A stretch of 64,000 nucleotides of DNA, from the NCBI GenBank assembly GCA_013002505.1, contig JABDJL010000023.1, positions 49,783-113,782 on the forward strand. Reading direction: 5' to 3'. Within the stretch, counting starts at the first letter, position 1; each line of letters starts with the position of its first letter. Origin of the DNA: Lysobacterales bacterium (GTDB lineage Bacteria > Pseudomonadota > Gammaproteobacteria > Xanthomonadales > SZUA-36). Position numbers and translations under genes: made by a program. The notes below the pieces were generated by a model that saw nothing but the letters and a program-made list of their open reading frames with translations, made no database searches and was not told the DNA's origin. Shown in pieces: positions 28,614 through 38,595 of the stretch.

Positions 28614-29252
28614 ATGAATAAGTTATTGATCGTGGATGATCAGGAGATCGTCCGTGCTGGTTTGCGCCTGATCATCGAAAGTACCGGAAACCTGGAGGTA
28701 TGCGGGGAGGCATCCAGCGGCGAGAATGCCGTCAGGATGGCACAGCGCCTGAAACCTGACGTCATCATCCTGGACATCAGTCTGCCGGGGCTATCGGCAT
28801 TTGAAAGCACCCGCAGGTTGCGTCGCGCTTATCCGGCAGGCGCTATCCTGGTTTTGGCTACTCACGCCAAGTCGCCTTATCCAAACCGGATTCTGGACGC
28901 CGGCGCCAGCGGCTACCTGACCAAGGACTGCGCACCTTCGGAATTGCTGGAGGCCGTGAAGACATTGGCCAATGGCGGCCGCTTTATCGGCTCCGAAGCT
29001 GCCAAGCAACTCGCGCTTTCCATTTTACCGGGCACGGCTGAATCGCCTTTTGACGATTTATCCGCGCGTGAAATGGAAGTCATGCTGAAGCTCACCGAGG
29101 GCAACCGGATACCCGACATCGCATCGCTGATGTGCCTCAGCCCAAAGACGGTGGCAACCTATAAATATCGGATTTACGACAAACTGGGAACGCGCAGTGA
29201 AGTAGACCTGGTCAAGATGGCGATGCGTTACGGTCTGCTCGAAGCCGCCTGA
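28614..29252 (+). CDS. uvrY: UvrY/GacA-like LuxR-family response regulator
   Basis: The 212-residue protein has an intact receiver (acidic pair Asp8-Asp9, phospho-acceptor Asp54 in IILDISLPG, Thr83, Lys104). A LuxR-type helix-turn-helix follows (LSAREMEVMLKLTEG, LSPKTVATYKYRIYDKL). The C-terminal wording PKTVATYKYRIYDKL and MRYGLLEAA is the UvrY/GacA pattern. Such regulators answer to BarA/GacS and drive the small RNAs that titrate CsrA. In many gammaproteobacteria the gene is directly upstream of uvrC; here uvrC is 13 kb away. A strong GGGGGAG SD precedes the ATG. Confidence 0.85.
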   Translation: MNKLLIVDDQEIVRAGLRLIIESTGNLEVCGEASSGENAVRMAQRLKPDVIILDISLPGLSAFESTRRLRRAYPAGAILVLATHAKSPYPNRILDAGASGYLTKDCAPSELLEAVKTLANGGRFIGSEAAKQLALSILPGTAESPFDDLSAREMEVMLKLTEGNRIPDIASLMCLSPKTVATYKYRIYDKLGTRSEVDLVKMAMRYGLLEAA

Positions 29253-29264
29253 ATTCAGGCGGCT
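29243..29264. repeat. 22-base perfect palindrome spanning the uvrY-like stop codon
   Basis: AGCCGCCTG (29243-29251) and CAGGCGGCT (29256-29264) flank AATT. It includes the TGA stop and an EcoRI site. As RNA it forms a nine-pair hairpin with an AATT loop but has no T-tract, so it is not a standard terminator. It lies between convergent uvrY-like and rne genes and may stabilise or terminate either transcript. Confidence 0.6.
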
Positions 29265-29280
29265 CCGCGCTGATGGCAGC

Positions 29281-31743
29281 CTAGGCAGACCCTTTGTCGG
29301 TCTTTTTGTCTCCCGACAGCGTGTAGAGGCCACGTGTTTCACCGGCAGGCTTGACGTTGGCTGGCAATGACTCGCCAGCCTGCTTCGAACTGTCGGGTTG
29401 TTTTCCGCGACCGGAGTCGCTCGATGACTCGGGTTTTCGCTCGGCCCCAACTGGCTTGCCGGCTGGCTTGTCCTGTGCCTGGCCAGACTTGTCCTGGCTT
29501 TGTTCAGTAACGGTTCGGGGCGCTGCCTGGCGTTCAGGCTGCCCCTGGTTCTGGGCGTTCGATGCGGACGTTTCAGGGCGTTGATTTGGCTTGTCCGCAT
29601 TGCTGTCACCGGACTGTGTTTTCGACGTATTTTCCGTATTTCGTGGCTTGTTTCCGCCGGTCTTGTACGGCGAACGGCGCCTTCTTCCGGTTTTCTTGCG
29701 TGGCGCGCTGTTCTGTTCGGAAGACTCCGGTTTGGAATCTCCTGACTCTGGCGTATCCGCCTTTGCCTGTTGTGGTTCGACCTTTTTGCCGGCCGACTTG
29801 CGGCGGCGGCGCTTGGATGTCTTTTTCTTTCCGGTTTTCTTGTGCTGATGCTCATTACCCGGCTGCTTATCCTGCCCTTGCTTCTGGCTGGTTTTCTTGC
29901 GCTGTTGCTTTTTTCGTTGCTGCTTTTTGCGCGGCTGTTTCTTGCCACCACGTTTTCGGGGATTGGGTCGTCCCGAAGAAGTGCCGCGGTTGCCGTCCCG
30001 GTCTTCGGCGCTGGCGCGCCTGGTCTTGCGAGCTGTTTTGCCGGGTTTTTCACCCCCTTCAGCACCTTCAGTTCCACCGGAGAACAAAATCTTGCCGAGC
30101 CGTGAAAACAGCCCACCGCTCTTCTTGGCAGTCGGTTGCGGGGCAGGGCTGCTGGGGTTGATGCGGGCGACAGCCGGCGCGCCTATGCCGCTGGCCTGGG
30201 TAATCTCGCTGGCAACCAATTCCCTGTCCGGACCAGTGACGCGCTCGTAGCTGACGTCGTCGGTCACTTCCGATTTGCGAACGCGGTGAATCTCGAAACG
30301 GGGCGTATCCATGTGCTCGTTACCGAGCACGACCAGTGGGACTTCGTGGCGTTTCTGGATGTCATGCAATGCCTGGCGCTTCTCATTGAGCAGGAAGTTG
30401 GCCACCATGGTCGGCGCCTGCACGACAATCTGGCCGGTAAACTCCTTCATGGATTCTTCTTCAACCAGGCGCAATATCGACAGCGCGAGTGACTCGACAC
30501 TGCGGATCTGGCCCTGGCCGCTGCAACGCGGGCAGGTCTCCTGGCTGGATTCACCCAGCGAGGGGCGAAGGCGCTGACGCGACATCTCGAGCAGGCCGAA
30601 GCGCGATATTCGGCCGGTCTGTACACGCGCCTTGTCCATTTGCAGCGCATGCCGGAAACGCTCTTCCACTTCGCGCTGGTGCTTGCGGCTCATCATGTCG
30701 ATGAAATCAATGACGATCAGTCCACCGAGGTCACGCAATCGCAACTGGCGTGCAATTTCATCCGCCGCCTCGAGGTTGGTGTGAAAAGCGGTTTCCTCGA
30801 TATCCGCGCCCTTGGTCGCGCGCGCAGAGTTGATATCAATGGCGAGCATGGCTTCAGTGTGATCAACCACCAGGGAACCGCCGGAAGGCAGATGAACAAC
30901 GCGCGCGAATGCCGATTCGATCTGGCTTTCAATCTGGTAACGATTAAACAGCGGAACCTGGTCGGTGTAGAGCTTCAGTTTCCGCAGGTTATGCGGCATT
31001 ACCTGCTGAATAAACTCGCGCGCATCATTGAAGACTTTCTCGTCGTCAATCAGGATTTCACCGATGTCATTACGCAGGTGATCCCGCAGTGCTCGGATAA
31101 ACAGGTTGCTTTCCTGGTAAACCAGGAAGGGCGCCTTGCGTGCCTTGGCGGCCTGTTCAATAGCGGTCCAAAGCTGCAGCAGGTAATCCAGGTCCCACTG
31201 CAGTTCGGCCGCTTCGCGACCGATGCCTGCCGTGCGAACGATGATGCCGACATTGTCCGGGGATGTGACGTTCTTGAGCTGTTCGAACAACTCCTGGCGC
31301 TCGTCGCCGACGATTCTGCGCGACACGCCGCCCGCGGACGGATTGGTTGGCATCAGCACCAGGTAACGGCCGGCAAGGGAAATATAGGTAGTCAGGGCAG
31401 CGCCCTTGTTGCCGCGCTCTTCTTTCTCGACCTGTACGATCAGTTCCTGTCCTTCACGGACCGCGTCGCGGATCGATACCTTACCCTCGGTCTTGCCGGT
31501 ATCACCCCTGTAATACTCGCGGGAGATTTCCTTGAGCGGCAGAAAGCCGTGGCGCTCCGAACCGAAATCCACGAAGCAGGCTTCCAGCGAGGGTTCTACG
31601 CGGGTAATACGCCCCTTGTAAACGTTAGACTTCTTTTGTTCCTGGGAAGGAACTTCGATATCCAGGTCGAGCAGGTGTTGCCCGTCCGCTATTGCGACAC
31701 GCAACTCTTCTGGCTGAGTCGCGTTGATCAGCATTCTTTGCAT
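29281..31743 (-). CDS. rne: Ribonuclease E
   Basis: The N-terminal half is textbook RNase E, with the S1 domain at about residues 36-120. Catalytic magnesium ligands are at Asp303 (AIDINSA) and Asp346 (VIDFIDM), and the zinc-link at Cys404-Cys407 (CPRC); these are the same numbers as in Escherichia coli. An amphipathic segment [14 protein letters not shown] at about 543-556 looks like the membrane-targeting helix. After it comes a disordered, Lys/Arg-rich then Pro/Ser/Gln-rich scaffold ending at residue 820, shorter than the 1061 of Escherichia coli. It initiates mRNA decay and processes rRNA and tRNA. GAGGA sits eight bases before the ATG. It is divergent from rluC, as in Escherichia coli. 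Confidence 0.95.
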   Translation of the reverse strand: MQRMLINATQPEELRVAIADGQHLLDLDIEVPSQEQKKSNVYKGRITRVEPSLEACFVDFGSERHGFLPLKEISREYYRGDTGKTEGKVSIRDAVREGQELIVQVEKEERGNKGAALTTYISLAGRYLVLMPTNPSAGGVSRRIVGDERQELFEQLKNVTSPDNVGIIVRTAGIGREAAELQWDLDYLLQLWTAIEQAAKARKAPFLVYQESNLFIRALRDHLRNDIGEILIDDEKVFNDAREFIQQVMPHNLRKLKLYTDQVPLFNRYQIESQIESAFARVVHLPSGGSLVVDHTEAMLAIDINSARATKGADIEETAFHTNLEAADEIARQLRLRDLGGLIVIDFIDMMSRKHQREVEERFRHALQMDKARVQTGRISRFGLLEMSRQRLRPSLGESSQETCPRCSGQGQIRSVESLALSILRLVEEESMKEFTGQIVVQAPTMVANFLLNEKRQALHDIQKRHEVPLVVLGNEHMDTPRFEIHRVRKSEVTDDVSYERVTGPDRELVASEITQASGIGAPAVARINPSSPAPQPTAKKSGGLFSRLGKILFSGGTEGAEGGEKPGKTARKTRRASAEDRDGNRGTSSGRPNPRKRGGKKQPRKKQQRKKQQRKKTSQKQGQDKQPGNEHQHKKTGKKKTSKRRRRKSAGKKVEPQQAKADTPESGDSKPESSEQNSAPRKKTGRRRRSPYKTGGNKPRNTENTSKTQSGDSNADKPNQRPETSASNAQNQGQPERQAAPRTVTEQSQDKSGQAQDKPAGKPVGAERKPESSSDSGRGKQPDSSKQAGESLPANVKPAGETRGLYTLSGDKKTDKGSA

Positions 31744-32204
31744 TGTAAATGTCCTCGGGCAACCCGGGCATTGTCAAAACAGGACTGCCCAACCCGCCAG
31801 GGGGGCGCCTGCTGCCATGTTCCCGGCATCTTCTGATGTTTTGCGCCGGGGTTGCCTTGTCTGGTTTCGTAACAGATTGTCTGTCTGCTACCTGCCGGAG
31901 GCCACCTGGCCTGCCGGACGAAATTTCAATTGCGCTCTCATGGGACTGTCGCTTCTGCATCGAAAGCCAAGTGCCGCTAAAATGGCTGGCCGGACGCTTT
32001 GGCCCGAACAGCGATGGAGCGCTTCGGATTAACCACTATTCCTGAGATTCTGGCCCCCTGTCCTCGTTTTGACAGGGTGGCGATCGGGAAACAGCCTGGA
32101 AATGAAATTGGCCGGGCTGGAACTGAACCGGAAGGTAAAATCCGAGGCTCCGGAATATATCACCCTTTCCATTTTCTATCAATGAGTTGGCGAACACAGA
32201 CACG
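31744..32204. other. rne-rluC divergent intergenic region
   Basis: This 461-base region holds the promoters for rne and rluC and, on the minus strand, presumably the rne 5' leader. In Escherichia coli a long structured rne leader lets RNase E autoregulate its own mRNA, and the length here would allow the same. I see GC-rich potential stems but no single clear structure, and no convincing coding sequence. Confidence 0.5.
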
Positions 32205-33149
32205 ATGAAAAATAGCCAGGGGAAAAATAAACGAGGCGCACGCACCGTGGGCGTGGATGAAAATCACGACGGACAAAGGCTAGACAATTTCATAGCCTCG
32301 GAGCTTCCCGGAATTCCCCGGTCGCTGGTTTACCGACTGATACGCACAGGCCAGGTCAGGATTAACGGCGGCAGGGCAAAGCCGGCGGTACGTTTATGCC
32401 GTGGCGACCAGGTCCGCGTTCCTCCGGCCCACGTGTCGGATTCAAAGCCCGGTGACGTACCCGATGCGGCGCTCCAGTCAGTGCGCAAGGCCATTGTCGC
32501 CGAGCATGATGATTACCTTGTCATCAACAAGGAATCAGGCATGGCCGTGCATGGCGGCAGCGGTCTTGCGTGGGGCCTGATTGATGCCTTGCGGAAATGC
32601 TACCCCGAAGAGTCTCCTGAACTGGTCCATCGCCTCGACCGGGAAACCAGCGGCTGCCTGCTGGTGGCCAGAAACCTCAAGACCCTGCGTGAGCTTCGCA
32701 GGCAGTTCGCAAAGCATAGCGTTGACAAGCGTTACCTGTGCCTGCTCGACGGGCGTTTCCGCGAGGACAAGTGGGTTGTCAACGAACCCCTGGAGGCAAT
32801 CGAGCGGGGTGGCGAGCGAATGATGGCAGTCGGTGAACAGGGCAAGCCCGCACAAACCACGTTTTCCCTGCTCGGACATTATGGCGACTACAGCTACGTC
32901 GAGGCCATGCCACTTACGGGTCGTACACACCAGATCCGTGTGCATGCCGCCCACCTGGGTTTGCCCCTGGCCGGGGACAGTAAATACGCAAGCAATGCGC
33001 AGTGTCGCCGCGCCAGGAAACTTGGCTTGCGCCGGCTTTTCCTGCACGCTCATGCCTTGGGCTTCGAGCACCCGCCCGGAGAAACCCAGCAATTTGGCAT
33101 ACCGCTGCCCGACGATCTGCGGTCATTCCTCGACAGGCTGGCCGCGTGA
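32205..33149 (+). CDS. rluC: 23S rRNA pseudouridine(955/2504/2580) synthase RluC
   Basis: An S4-type RNA-binding domain (residues 15-80, GQRLDNFIASELPGIPRSLVYRLIRTGQVRING) precedes the RluA-family catalytic domain. The catalytic aspartate motif is HRLDRETSGCLLVA, and the domain continues with LTGRTHQIRVHAAHLGLPLAGDSKY. The length (about 315 residues) and its place beside rne fit RluC rather than RluD or RluA. I use ATG 32205; a TTG at 32187 would add six residues. No strong SD is visible for either. Confidence 0.93.
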   Translation: MKNSQGKNKRGARTVGVDENHDGQRLDNFIASELPGIPRSLVYRLIRTGQVRINGGRAKPAVRLCRGDQVRVPPAHVSDSKPGDVPDAALQSVRKAIVAEHDDYLVINKESGMAVHGGSGLAWGLIDALRKCYPEESPELVHRLDRETSGCLLVARNLKTLRELRRQFAKHSVDKRYLCLLDGRFREDKWVVNEPLEAIERGGERMMAVGEQGKPAQTTFSLLGHYGDYSYVEAMPLTGRTHQIRVHAAHLGLPLAGDSKYASNAQCRRARKLGLRRLFLHAHALGFEHPPGETQQFGIPLPDDLRSFLDRLAA

Positions 33150-33230
33150 CATATCGCCCTGGCAGTTTTCCTACGTTGCCTGCCGCGTGCTGTGGTGGTG
33201 AGCCCGCTGGCAGTATGATCTAATTCGCGC

Positions 33231-34478
33231 ATGTATCACCCCCTCGAAGCATTCATCGGGTTGAGGTATCTGCGCGCCAAACGCCAGAACCATTTCATCT
33301 CATTTATTTCCCTGATCTCAATGTTGGGCATCGCGCTGGGCATCACGACGCTGATCACGGTGATATCGGTCATGAATGGTTTCGAGAAGGAATTGCGAGC
33401 CAGAATACTGGGTTCCATATCCCATGCCACGGTCAGCGCGGTAGATGCGCCACTTTCTGACTGGGGCGATGTAATCGAAGAACTCGAAGCCGACCCCCAG
33501 GTTATCGCGGCAGCCCCGTTCACCGAGGAGGGCGTCTGGCTGCAGGCCCGGGGATCTAACGGCGCTTTCCTGCGCGGCGTTGACCCGGCACTCGAGCCCA
33601 AGGTGTCGGAATTTTCAGAGCGCATGCTGGCAGGGCGCATCACGGACCTGGTTGAAGGTGAGTACGGCATTATCCTGGGCGTCAGCCTGGCCAGCCGATT
33701 GCGCGTTTCTCCGGGCGACAAGATCACCGTAATCGCACCCAAGCTGAAAGCCAGCCCATTTGGCGCCAACCCACAGATGCGCCGCTTTACCCTGGTCGGC
33801 GTATTCGAGCTGGGCGAGTTCGAGGCGGACTCAGCGCTGGCCCTGGTCCACATGGCCGATGCGGCAAAGCTGCTGCGAATGCCGGCAGGAACGGTCGGTG
33901 GAATCCGCTTGAAGTTGCAGGACATGGACCGGGCATGGATTGTCGCCCAGGAGCTCGGTGATCGCCTCGAAGGACGCTACCGGGTTCGCGACTGGACCCA
34001 GGAGCGGGGCAACCTGTTCCAGGCTGTTAAAACCGAGAAAACGGTCATGTGGGTCATCCTTTCATTGATTATCGCGGTGGCTGCTTTCAACATTATTTCG
34101 ATGCTGGTCATGGTCGTCACGGACAAGCAATCCGATATCGCCATCCTCAAGACCATGGGCGCCAGGGCAGGCACCATCATGCGGATTTTTATTGTCCAGG
34201 GCAGCCTTATTGGTGTCATTGGCACGGCATTGGGCGTGGTTGGGGGAATCCTGCTTGCACAGAACATTTCTGCGGTCGTACCGGTTCTGGAAAGCCTGTT
34301 CGGCTTCAGCCTTTTCCCGGCTGACATCTATTACATCACGGACCTGCCCTCGGACCTGCAAAGCAGCGACGTCGTCAAGTTCGCACTGATGTCCCTGGGC
34401 ATGTCACTGCTTTCCACGCTCTACCCGGCATGGCGCGCATCCCGCACCCACCCGGCGGAAGCCTTGCGCTATGAATGA
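33231..34478 (+). CDS. Lipoprotein-releasing ABC transporter permease (LolC/LolE family)
   Basis: This 415-residue MacB-type permease has an N-terminal helix ([30 protein letters not shown]), a large periplasmic domain (residues 50-270) and three C-terminal helices ending [24 protein letters not shown]. It extracts outer-membrane lipoproteins from the inner membrane and hands them to LolA. Escherichia coli has separate LolC and LolE genes flanking LolD, but only one permease gene is present here. It may be LolC with LolE elsewhere, or a single LolF-type permease working as a homodimer. It overlaps lolD by eight bases. Confidence 0.9.
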   Translation: MYHPLEAFIGLRYLRAKRQNHFISFISLISMLGIALGITTLITVISVMNGFEKELRARILGSISHATVSAVDAPLSDWGDVIEELEADPQVIAAAPFTEEGVWLQARGSNGAFLRGVDPALEPKVSEFSERMLAGRITDLVEGEYGIILGVSLASRLRVSPGDKITVIAPKLKASPFGANPQMRRFTLVGVFELGEFEADSALALVHMADAAKLLRMPAGTVGGIRLKLQDMDRAWIVAQELGDRLEGRYRVRDWTQERGNLFQAVKTEKTVMWVILSLIIAVAAFNIISMLVMVVTDKQSDIAILKTMGARAGTIMRIFIVQGSLIGVIGTALGVVGGILLAQNISAVVPVLESLFGFSLFPADIYYITDLPSDLQSSDVVKFALMSLGMSLLSTLYPAWRASRTHPAEALRYE

Positions 34479-35163
34479 CACGAACCCATACGTACTCGAG
34501 GCGAAAGGCATCGAACGGCATTTTCAGCAGGGACCGCGCCGCATCGACGTGTTGCGAGGAATTGACCTGCAACTCAGGGCTGGTGAATCGCTGGCCATCG
34601 TGGGCGCCTCTGGGGCCGGCAAGAGCACCTTGTTGCATATCCTGGGTGGGCTGGACCGGCCTGATGCCGGGGAAGTGAAGGTCAGGGGCCAGTCATTGTG
34701 GTCGCTCGGGGAAACTGCCCGTGGCCGGCTGCGTAATGAAAACATGGGTTTCGTTTACCAGTTTCACCACTTGTTGCCGGAATTTACCGCCGAGGAGAAT
34801 GTCGCGATGCCGTTGATGATCCGGGGCCTTGCTGCGGCGCGGGCAAGGCAAAAAGCCACGGAATTGCTTAACCGGGTAGGGCTCGGTGAACGCCTTGACC
34901 ACAAACCCGGCGAATTGTCGGGCGGTGAACGCCAGCGTGCGGCCGTCGCGCGGGCGCTGGTCGGCTCACCGGCGTTGATACTCGGAGACGAGCCCACCGG
35001 TAACCTCGATGAAACCACGGCTGAATCGGTATATCAGCAGATGCTGGAGCTCAACCGTGAACTGGGTACCAGCCTGGTGCTGGTCACGCATGATCCGGCC
35101 CTGGCTGCACGAATGGATCACCAGCTTGAATTGCGAAAAGGAATGCTCACGACCGTTAACTGA
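34471..35163 (+). CDS. lolD: Lipoprotein-releasing ABC transporter ATPase LolD
   Basis: The 230-residue ATPase has Walker [10 protein letters not shown], the Q-loop in [17 protein letters not shown] (the LolD-specific QFHHLLPEF), signature [15 protein letters not shown], Walker [14 protein letters not shown] and the switch H in VTHD. It powers release of lipoproteins by the permease encoded just upstream. Gene order lolC-lolD is conserved. Confidence 0.96.
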   Translation: MNDTNPYVLEAKGIERHFQQGPRRIDVLRGIDLQLRAGESLAIVGASGAGKSTLLHILGGLDRPDAGEVKVRGQSLWSLGETARGRLRNENMGFVYQFHHLLPEFTAEENVAMPLMIRGLAAARARQKATELLNRVGLGERLDHKPGELSGGERQRAAVARALVGSPALILGDEPTGNLDETTAESVYQQMLELNRELGTSLVLVTHDPALAARMDHQLELRKGMLTTVN

Positions 35164-35190
35164 GGGGTATTCAGGGGGGGAAGGGGACCG

Positions 35191-37455
35191 ATGGGCCTGA
35201 GCTGGCTGATTGCCGGCCTGCTGCTACCGTTTTTCGTCGTCATGCTGCCACCGTTCAGCGTGACCATAATCTTGCTCGCAAGCCTGCTCACCCTGCCAGC
35301 GCTGAGAACTTCTCCAGGGCTGGTCATCCTGCTGACCGCCTGCGCATGGTCCACCTGGCACATTGAAGATCAGCGCAGCAATTGGAAAAGTTTTGAATCC
35401 CCCCAAACCCGAACTGTTCAGGGCCGCGTCGCCAGCCTCCCTGTCAATAGGGGCGAGTATCTCGAATTTCAGTTGGTCGCTGATGACCGGGATGCAAGAC
35501 TCAATGGCGTGCGGTTCCTGGTGCGCTGGTATCGCAACTGGCCCGAAGTGCGGGCCGGACAAACCTGGCTGCTGCAGTTGCGGCTCAAACCAGCGCGCTC
35601 AAGGGTCAACTTTTCCGGCAACGGCCGGGAACCCTGGTTCTTCGCCGCGCGAATAGCGGCACTGGGCCACGTCGACAGCAGCCCTTCATTGCGGGTCGCC
35701 GAGCCCGGTCAGTTTGACCTGCTGTCGCAGCGGGAAAGGCTCAGTATGGCCATCGGAAAAGTGCTGGATGGTCACAGCGCGTACCCGGTCATCGCGACGC
35801 TGGCCGTGGCCGATCGCCGCTACCTGGATCAAGCCGCCTGGAAACGATTCAACAGTACTGGAACAGCTCACCTGCTGGCCATTTCCGGCCTGCACATTGG
35901 CATTGCAGCTGCTCTGGGATGGTGGATTGGAAGACTCTTTTCGTGGTTGATGCCGACCGCATTCTCGCTTCGATGGTCGGAATTGGCATGCTGGTTCTGC
36001 AGCTTAGCCACGGCATTCACCTATGCATCGCTGTCGGGATTTCCGGCTTCGACCGTCCGCGCGCTGGTGATGTTGACCTGCATCGCCCTGGTGAAAACCA
36101 GCGGGCGCACGCCGAGGCCGTGGAGAACACTGGCTTGTGCACTCGCGATTGTCTTGCTGCTAGATCCGCTGGCGCCGCTTTCGGCAGGCCTCTACCTGTC
36201 ATTTGGCGCGGTAGCGGCGTTAACCTGGGCATTCAATGGACGACCTGGCGGTCAGCCCTGGTGGCGGGTTTTGCTGCGCGCCCAGGGCGCAATCATGCTA
36301 TTTAACCTGCCGCTCGGCATGCTGTTGTTTCAGCGTGCCAGCCCAGGGGCATTCCTGGCCAACCTGCTGGCCATTCCCTGGGCCTCGGTTCTGGTGGTGC
36401 CATTTGCCGTGCTCGGAACGGTTCTCGAACCACTGTTTCCCGGGCCCAGTGCGTCTGTACTGATCCTGGCCGCAGAGAATATGCGCTTGTTGACCCTTGC
36501 GCTGGACGGCATGGCTGAAAACCCGGGGTTCGAACTGCTGCACACATTTGTACCCAGCATGTGGGTGATGACCATTGCCCTTGCGGGTGCTGCAATCATG
36601 CTTTTGCCACCTGGCTTGATGCGCAGGTCATGTGCGCTGGTCCTGATGGTTCCGCTATTGGTCAGGCCGGGATTGAAGCCCCAGCAGGCCCGGCTTGACC
36701 TGCTGGACAGCGGCCAGGGCTTTGCCGCAACGCTGCGTTCCGGGAAGGACCTGCTGGTGTACGACAGCGGCCCGGGTGATGGTCAAACCTGGAGCATCGT
36801 ACCGTCGGTGGTCGGTCCCGCCGTAAAGTCCGCGCGCGGCGATCCCGGCAGGATCGTTATCAGCCATGGTGACCTGGATCACTCCGGCGGCCTGCATGAA
36901 TTGTTGCGCCTTTATCCCCGGGCACTGTTTTACGGCGCCTTTTCCAACAGGCGGCCACGCATCGCCAACTGCCTCGAAGGACTAGGCTGGAACACGGGAC
37001 AGGCCAACGTGAAGTTCCTGCATCCGAGCCCCGGTCTTCCATACCTGGGCAATGACAGTTCCTGTGTTGCCAGCGTTGAAATTCACGGGCTCCGAATCTT
37101 GTTTACCGGTGATATCACCCGCACCATAGAGCAAAGACTGGTGCAGGAAGGGCTGTCACAACACGACTTCCTGTTCGTCGCTCACCATGGCAGCAAAAGC
37201 TCCTCGATCAAGGAATTCATTCACACCGTTGGTCCTTCAGTCGCACTGGTTTCCGCCGCCAGTCACAATCGCTATGGATTGCCGCACGCGGACGTGGCGT
37301 CCCGATTCGCAGCCATTGGCGCGCAATTCTTTTCGACTTCCGAATGTGGCGGTATGCGCCTGGACATTGCAGAAACAGGTTCATGGCGACTCAGTTCCGC
37401 ACGGCGACTGCGCAGGGCGCCGTGGCGCTGGCCCGCCGGACCGTCATGCCCCTGA
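35191..37455 (+). CDS. comEC: ComEC/Rec2-family DNA internalisation protein
   Basis: The 754-residue protein has the three ComEC parts. An N-terminal DUF4131/OB-like segment comes first. The competence membrane domain carries HLLAISGLHIGIAAALGWWIGRL and SLSGFPASTVRALVMLTCIAL. The C-terminal metallo-beta-lactamase-like domain contains LLDSGQGFAATLRSGKDLLVYDSGPGD, SHGDLDHSGGL and FVAHHGSKSSS. It forms the inner-membrane channel that admits single-stranded DNA in natural transformation. Upstream of msbA is its usual place in gammaproteobacteria. Competence itself needs other genes not seen here. Confidence 0.92.
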   Translation: MGLSWLIAGLLLPFFVVMLPPFSVTIILLASLLTLPALRTSPGLVILLTACAWSTWHIEDQRSNWKSFESPQTRTVQGRVASLPVNRGEYLEFQLVADDRDARLNGVRFLVRWYRNWPEVRAGQTWLLQLRLKPARSRVNFSGNGREPWFFAARIAALGHVDSSPSLRVAEPGQFDLLSQRERLSMAIGKVLDGHSAYPVIATLAVADRRYLDQAAWKRFNSTGTAHLLAISGLHIGIAAALGWWIGRLFSWLMPTAFSLRWSELACWFCSLATAFTYASLSGFPASTVRALVMLTCIALVKTSGRTPRPWRTLACALAIVLLLDPLAPLSAGLYLSFGAVAALTWAFNGRPGGQPWWRVLLRAQGAIMLFNLPLGMLLFQRASPGAFLANLLAIPWASVLVVPFAVLGTVLEPLFPGPSASVLILAAENMRLLTLALDGMAENPGFELLHTFVPSMWVMTIALAGAAIMLLPPGLMRRSCALVLMVPLLVRPGLKPQQARLDLLDSGQGFAATLRSGKDLLVYDSGPGDGQTWSIVPSVVGPAVKSARGDPGRIVISHGDLDHSGGLHELLRLYPRALFYGAFSNRRPRIANCLEGLGWNTGQANVKFLHPSPGLPYLGNDSSCVASVEIHGLRILFTGDITRTIEQRLVQEGLSQHDFLFVAHHGSKSSSIKEFIHTVGPSVALVSAASHNRYGLPHADVASRFAAIGAQFFSTSECGGMRLDIAETGSWRLSSARRLRRAPWRWPAGPSCP

Positions 37456-37519
37456 ACAGCGAGGAGTGCTTGGGTTATCATGAACACTGGCGGAGCGTTC
37501 TAATTGGAGTCGAACCCGC

Positions 37520-38164
37520 ATGTTGGAAATCATCCTTGCCGGTGGTTGGCTAATGGCGCCGATCCTGCTGTGTTCCACGTTGTCCGTGGCCATCATCATT
37601 GAGCGCTTCTGGTCATTGAGGCGCTCAAATGTCGTGCCGGACGGCGTCGGCGAAATGGTCGAAGGCTGGGCCGCACGCCACGAACTCGACCTCAAGCACC
37701 TGAACGAGCTCCGATCGAAGTCAGGCCTGGGCCGCGTCCTGGCTGCGGCACTGACCAACCGTCACCGGTCTCGCGACCTGATCAAGGAGGCCGTCGAAGA
37801 TACTGGCCGCCACGTCGTTCACGAACTCGAAAGATTCCTGAACACGCTCGGTACGATTGCCGGAATTGCACCCCTGCTGGGATTGCTGGGCACCGTAATC
37901 GGCATGATCCGGGTTTTCTCCGCAATCATGATTCACGGGGTTGGCAATGCCAATGAACTGGCGGGGGGCATATCAGAGGCACTGATCACCACAGCGGCAG
38001 GCCTGACAGTCGCCATTCCGAGTTATTTTTTCTATCGATACTTTCGGGGCATGGTTGCTGAATACGTCATTTCCATGGAAGAGCAGGCCATCAACCTGAT
38101 CGAAGCGATCGAGCGCGGCAACATCGCGCATGCGCGGCGCGTTCGCAATGGTGAATCCTCTTGA
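37520..38164 (+). CDS. exbB: MotA/TolQ/ExbB proton-channel family protein
   Basis: This 214-residue, three-helix protein has the ExbB/TolQ core: ILLCSTLSVAIIIERFWSLRR, then LNTLGTIAGIAPLLGLLGTVIGMIRVF and GISEALITTAAGLTVAIPSYFFYRYF. With the ExbD-like protein encoded next it forms a proton-driven motor that may energise TonB-dependent transport. The exbB-exbD pair between comEC and msbA is a common arrangement in this group. No tonB is nearby, so the partner is not certain. Confidence 0.9.
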   Translation: MLEIILAGGWLMAPILLCSTLSVAIIIERFWSLRRSNVVPDGVGEMVEGWAARHELDLKHLNELRSKSGLGRVLAAALTNRHRSRDLIKEAVEDTGRHVVHELERFLNTLGTIAGIAPLLGLLGTVIGMIRVFSAIMIHGVGNANELAGGISEALITTAAGLTVAIPSYFFYRYFRGMVAEYVISMEEQAINLIEAIERGNIAHARRVRNGESS

Positions 38165-38595
38165 AACTCCGCGTTCAAAGCGACCAGGAGCCTGAAATCA
38201 ACCTGACGTCCCTGATAGACGTGGTTTTCCTGTTACTGATTTTCTTCATGGTCAGCACTACTTTCGAGCGCCAGGCGGCGCTCAGGATCGATCTGCCGGA
38301 AGCCAGCGTGCAGGCTGAGACCCAGCCATCCCGGGATGAGCGACTCGAACTGATCATAGACAGCGATGGCCGCATGTATCTCAATGACCGGATGCTGACC
38401 GATTCACGCCCCGCAACGATCAGGGCAGCTTTCGAAGAAGCGGCCGGCGACCAGCGATCATTACCGGTACTGTTGCGAGCCGACGCACTGACACCGCACC
38501 ACTTTGTCGTCACGGCGATGGATGTTACCGGTGAATTGGGCTTCACACGCCTGTCCATTGCAACAGAACAGGTCAACGAAGGCAGCCCGGAATAA
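38161..38595 (+). CDS. exbD: Biopolymer transport protein ExbD/TolR family
   Basis: The 144-residue protein has a short cytoplasmic N-terminus, one helix with the motor aspartate (EINLTSLIDVVFLLLIFFMVSTTF) and a periplasmic domain. The start is TTG at 38161, overlapping the exbB stop as TTGA. It ends one base into the msbA start (TAATG). Both junctions imply tight co-translation of exbB, exbD and msbA. Confidence 0.9.
   Translation: MKLRVQSDQEPEINLTSLIDVVFLLLIFFMVSTTFERQAALRIDLPEASVQAETQPSRDERLELIIDSDGRMYLNDRMLTDSRPATIRAAFEEAAGDQRSLPVLLRADALTPHHFVVTAMDVTGELGFTRLSIATEQVNEGSPE

Noticed and set aside
30640..31836. Long plus-strand open frame opposite the RNase E catalytic region
   Set aside because: It mirrors highly conserved rne codons. 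No SD or family match.
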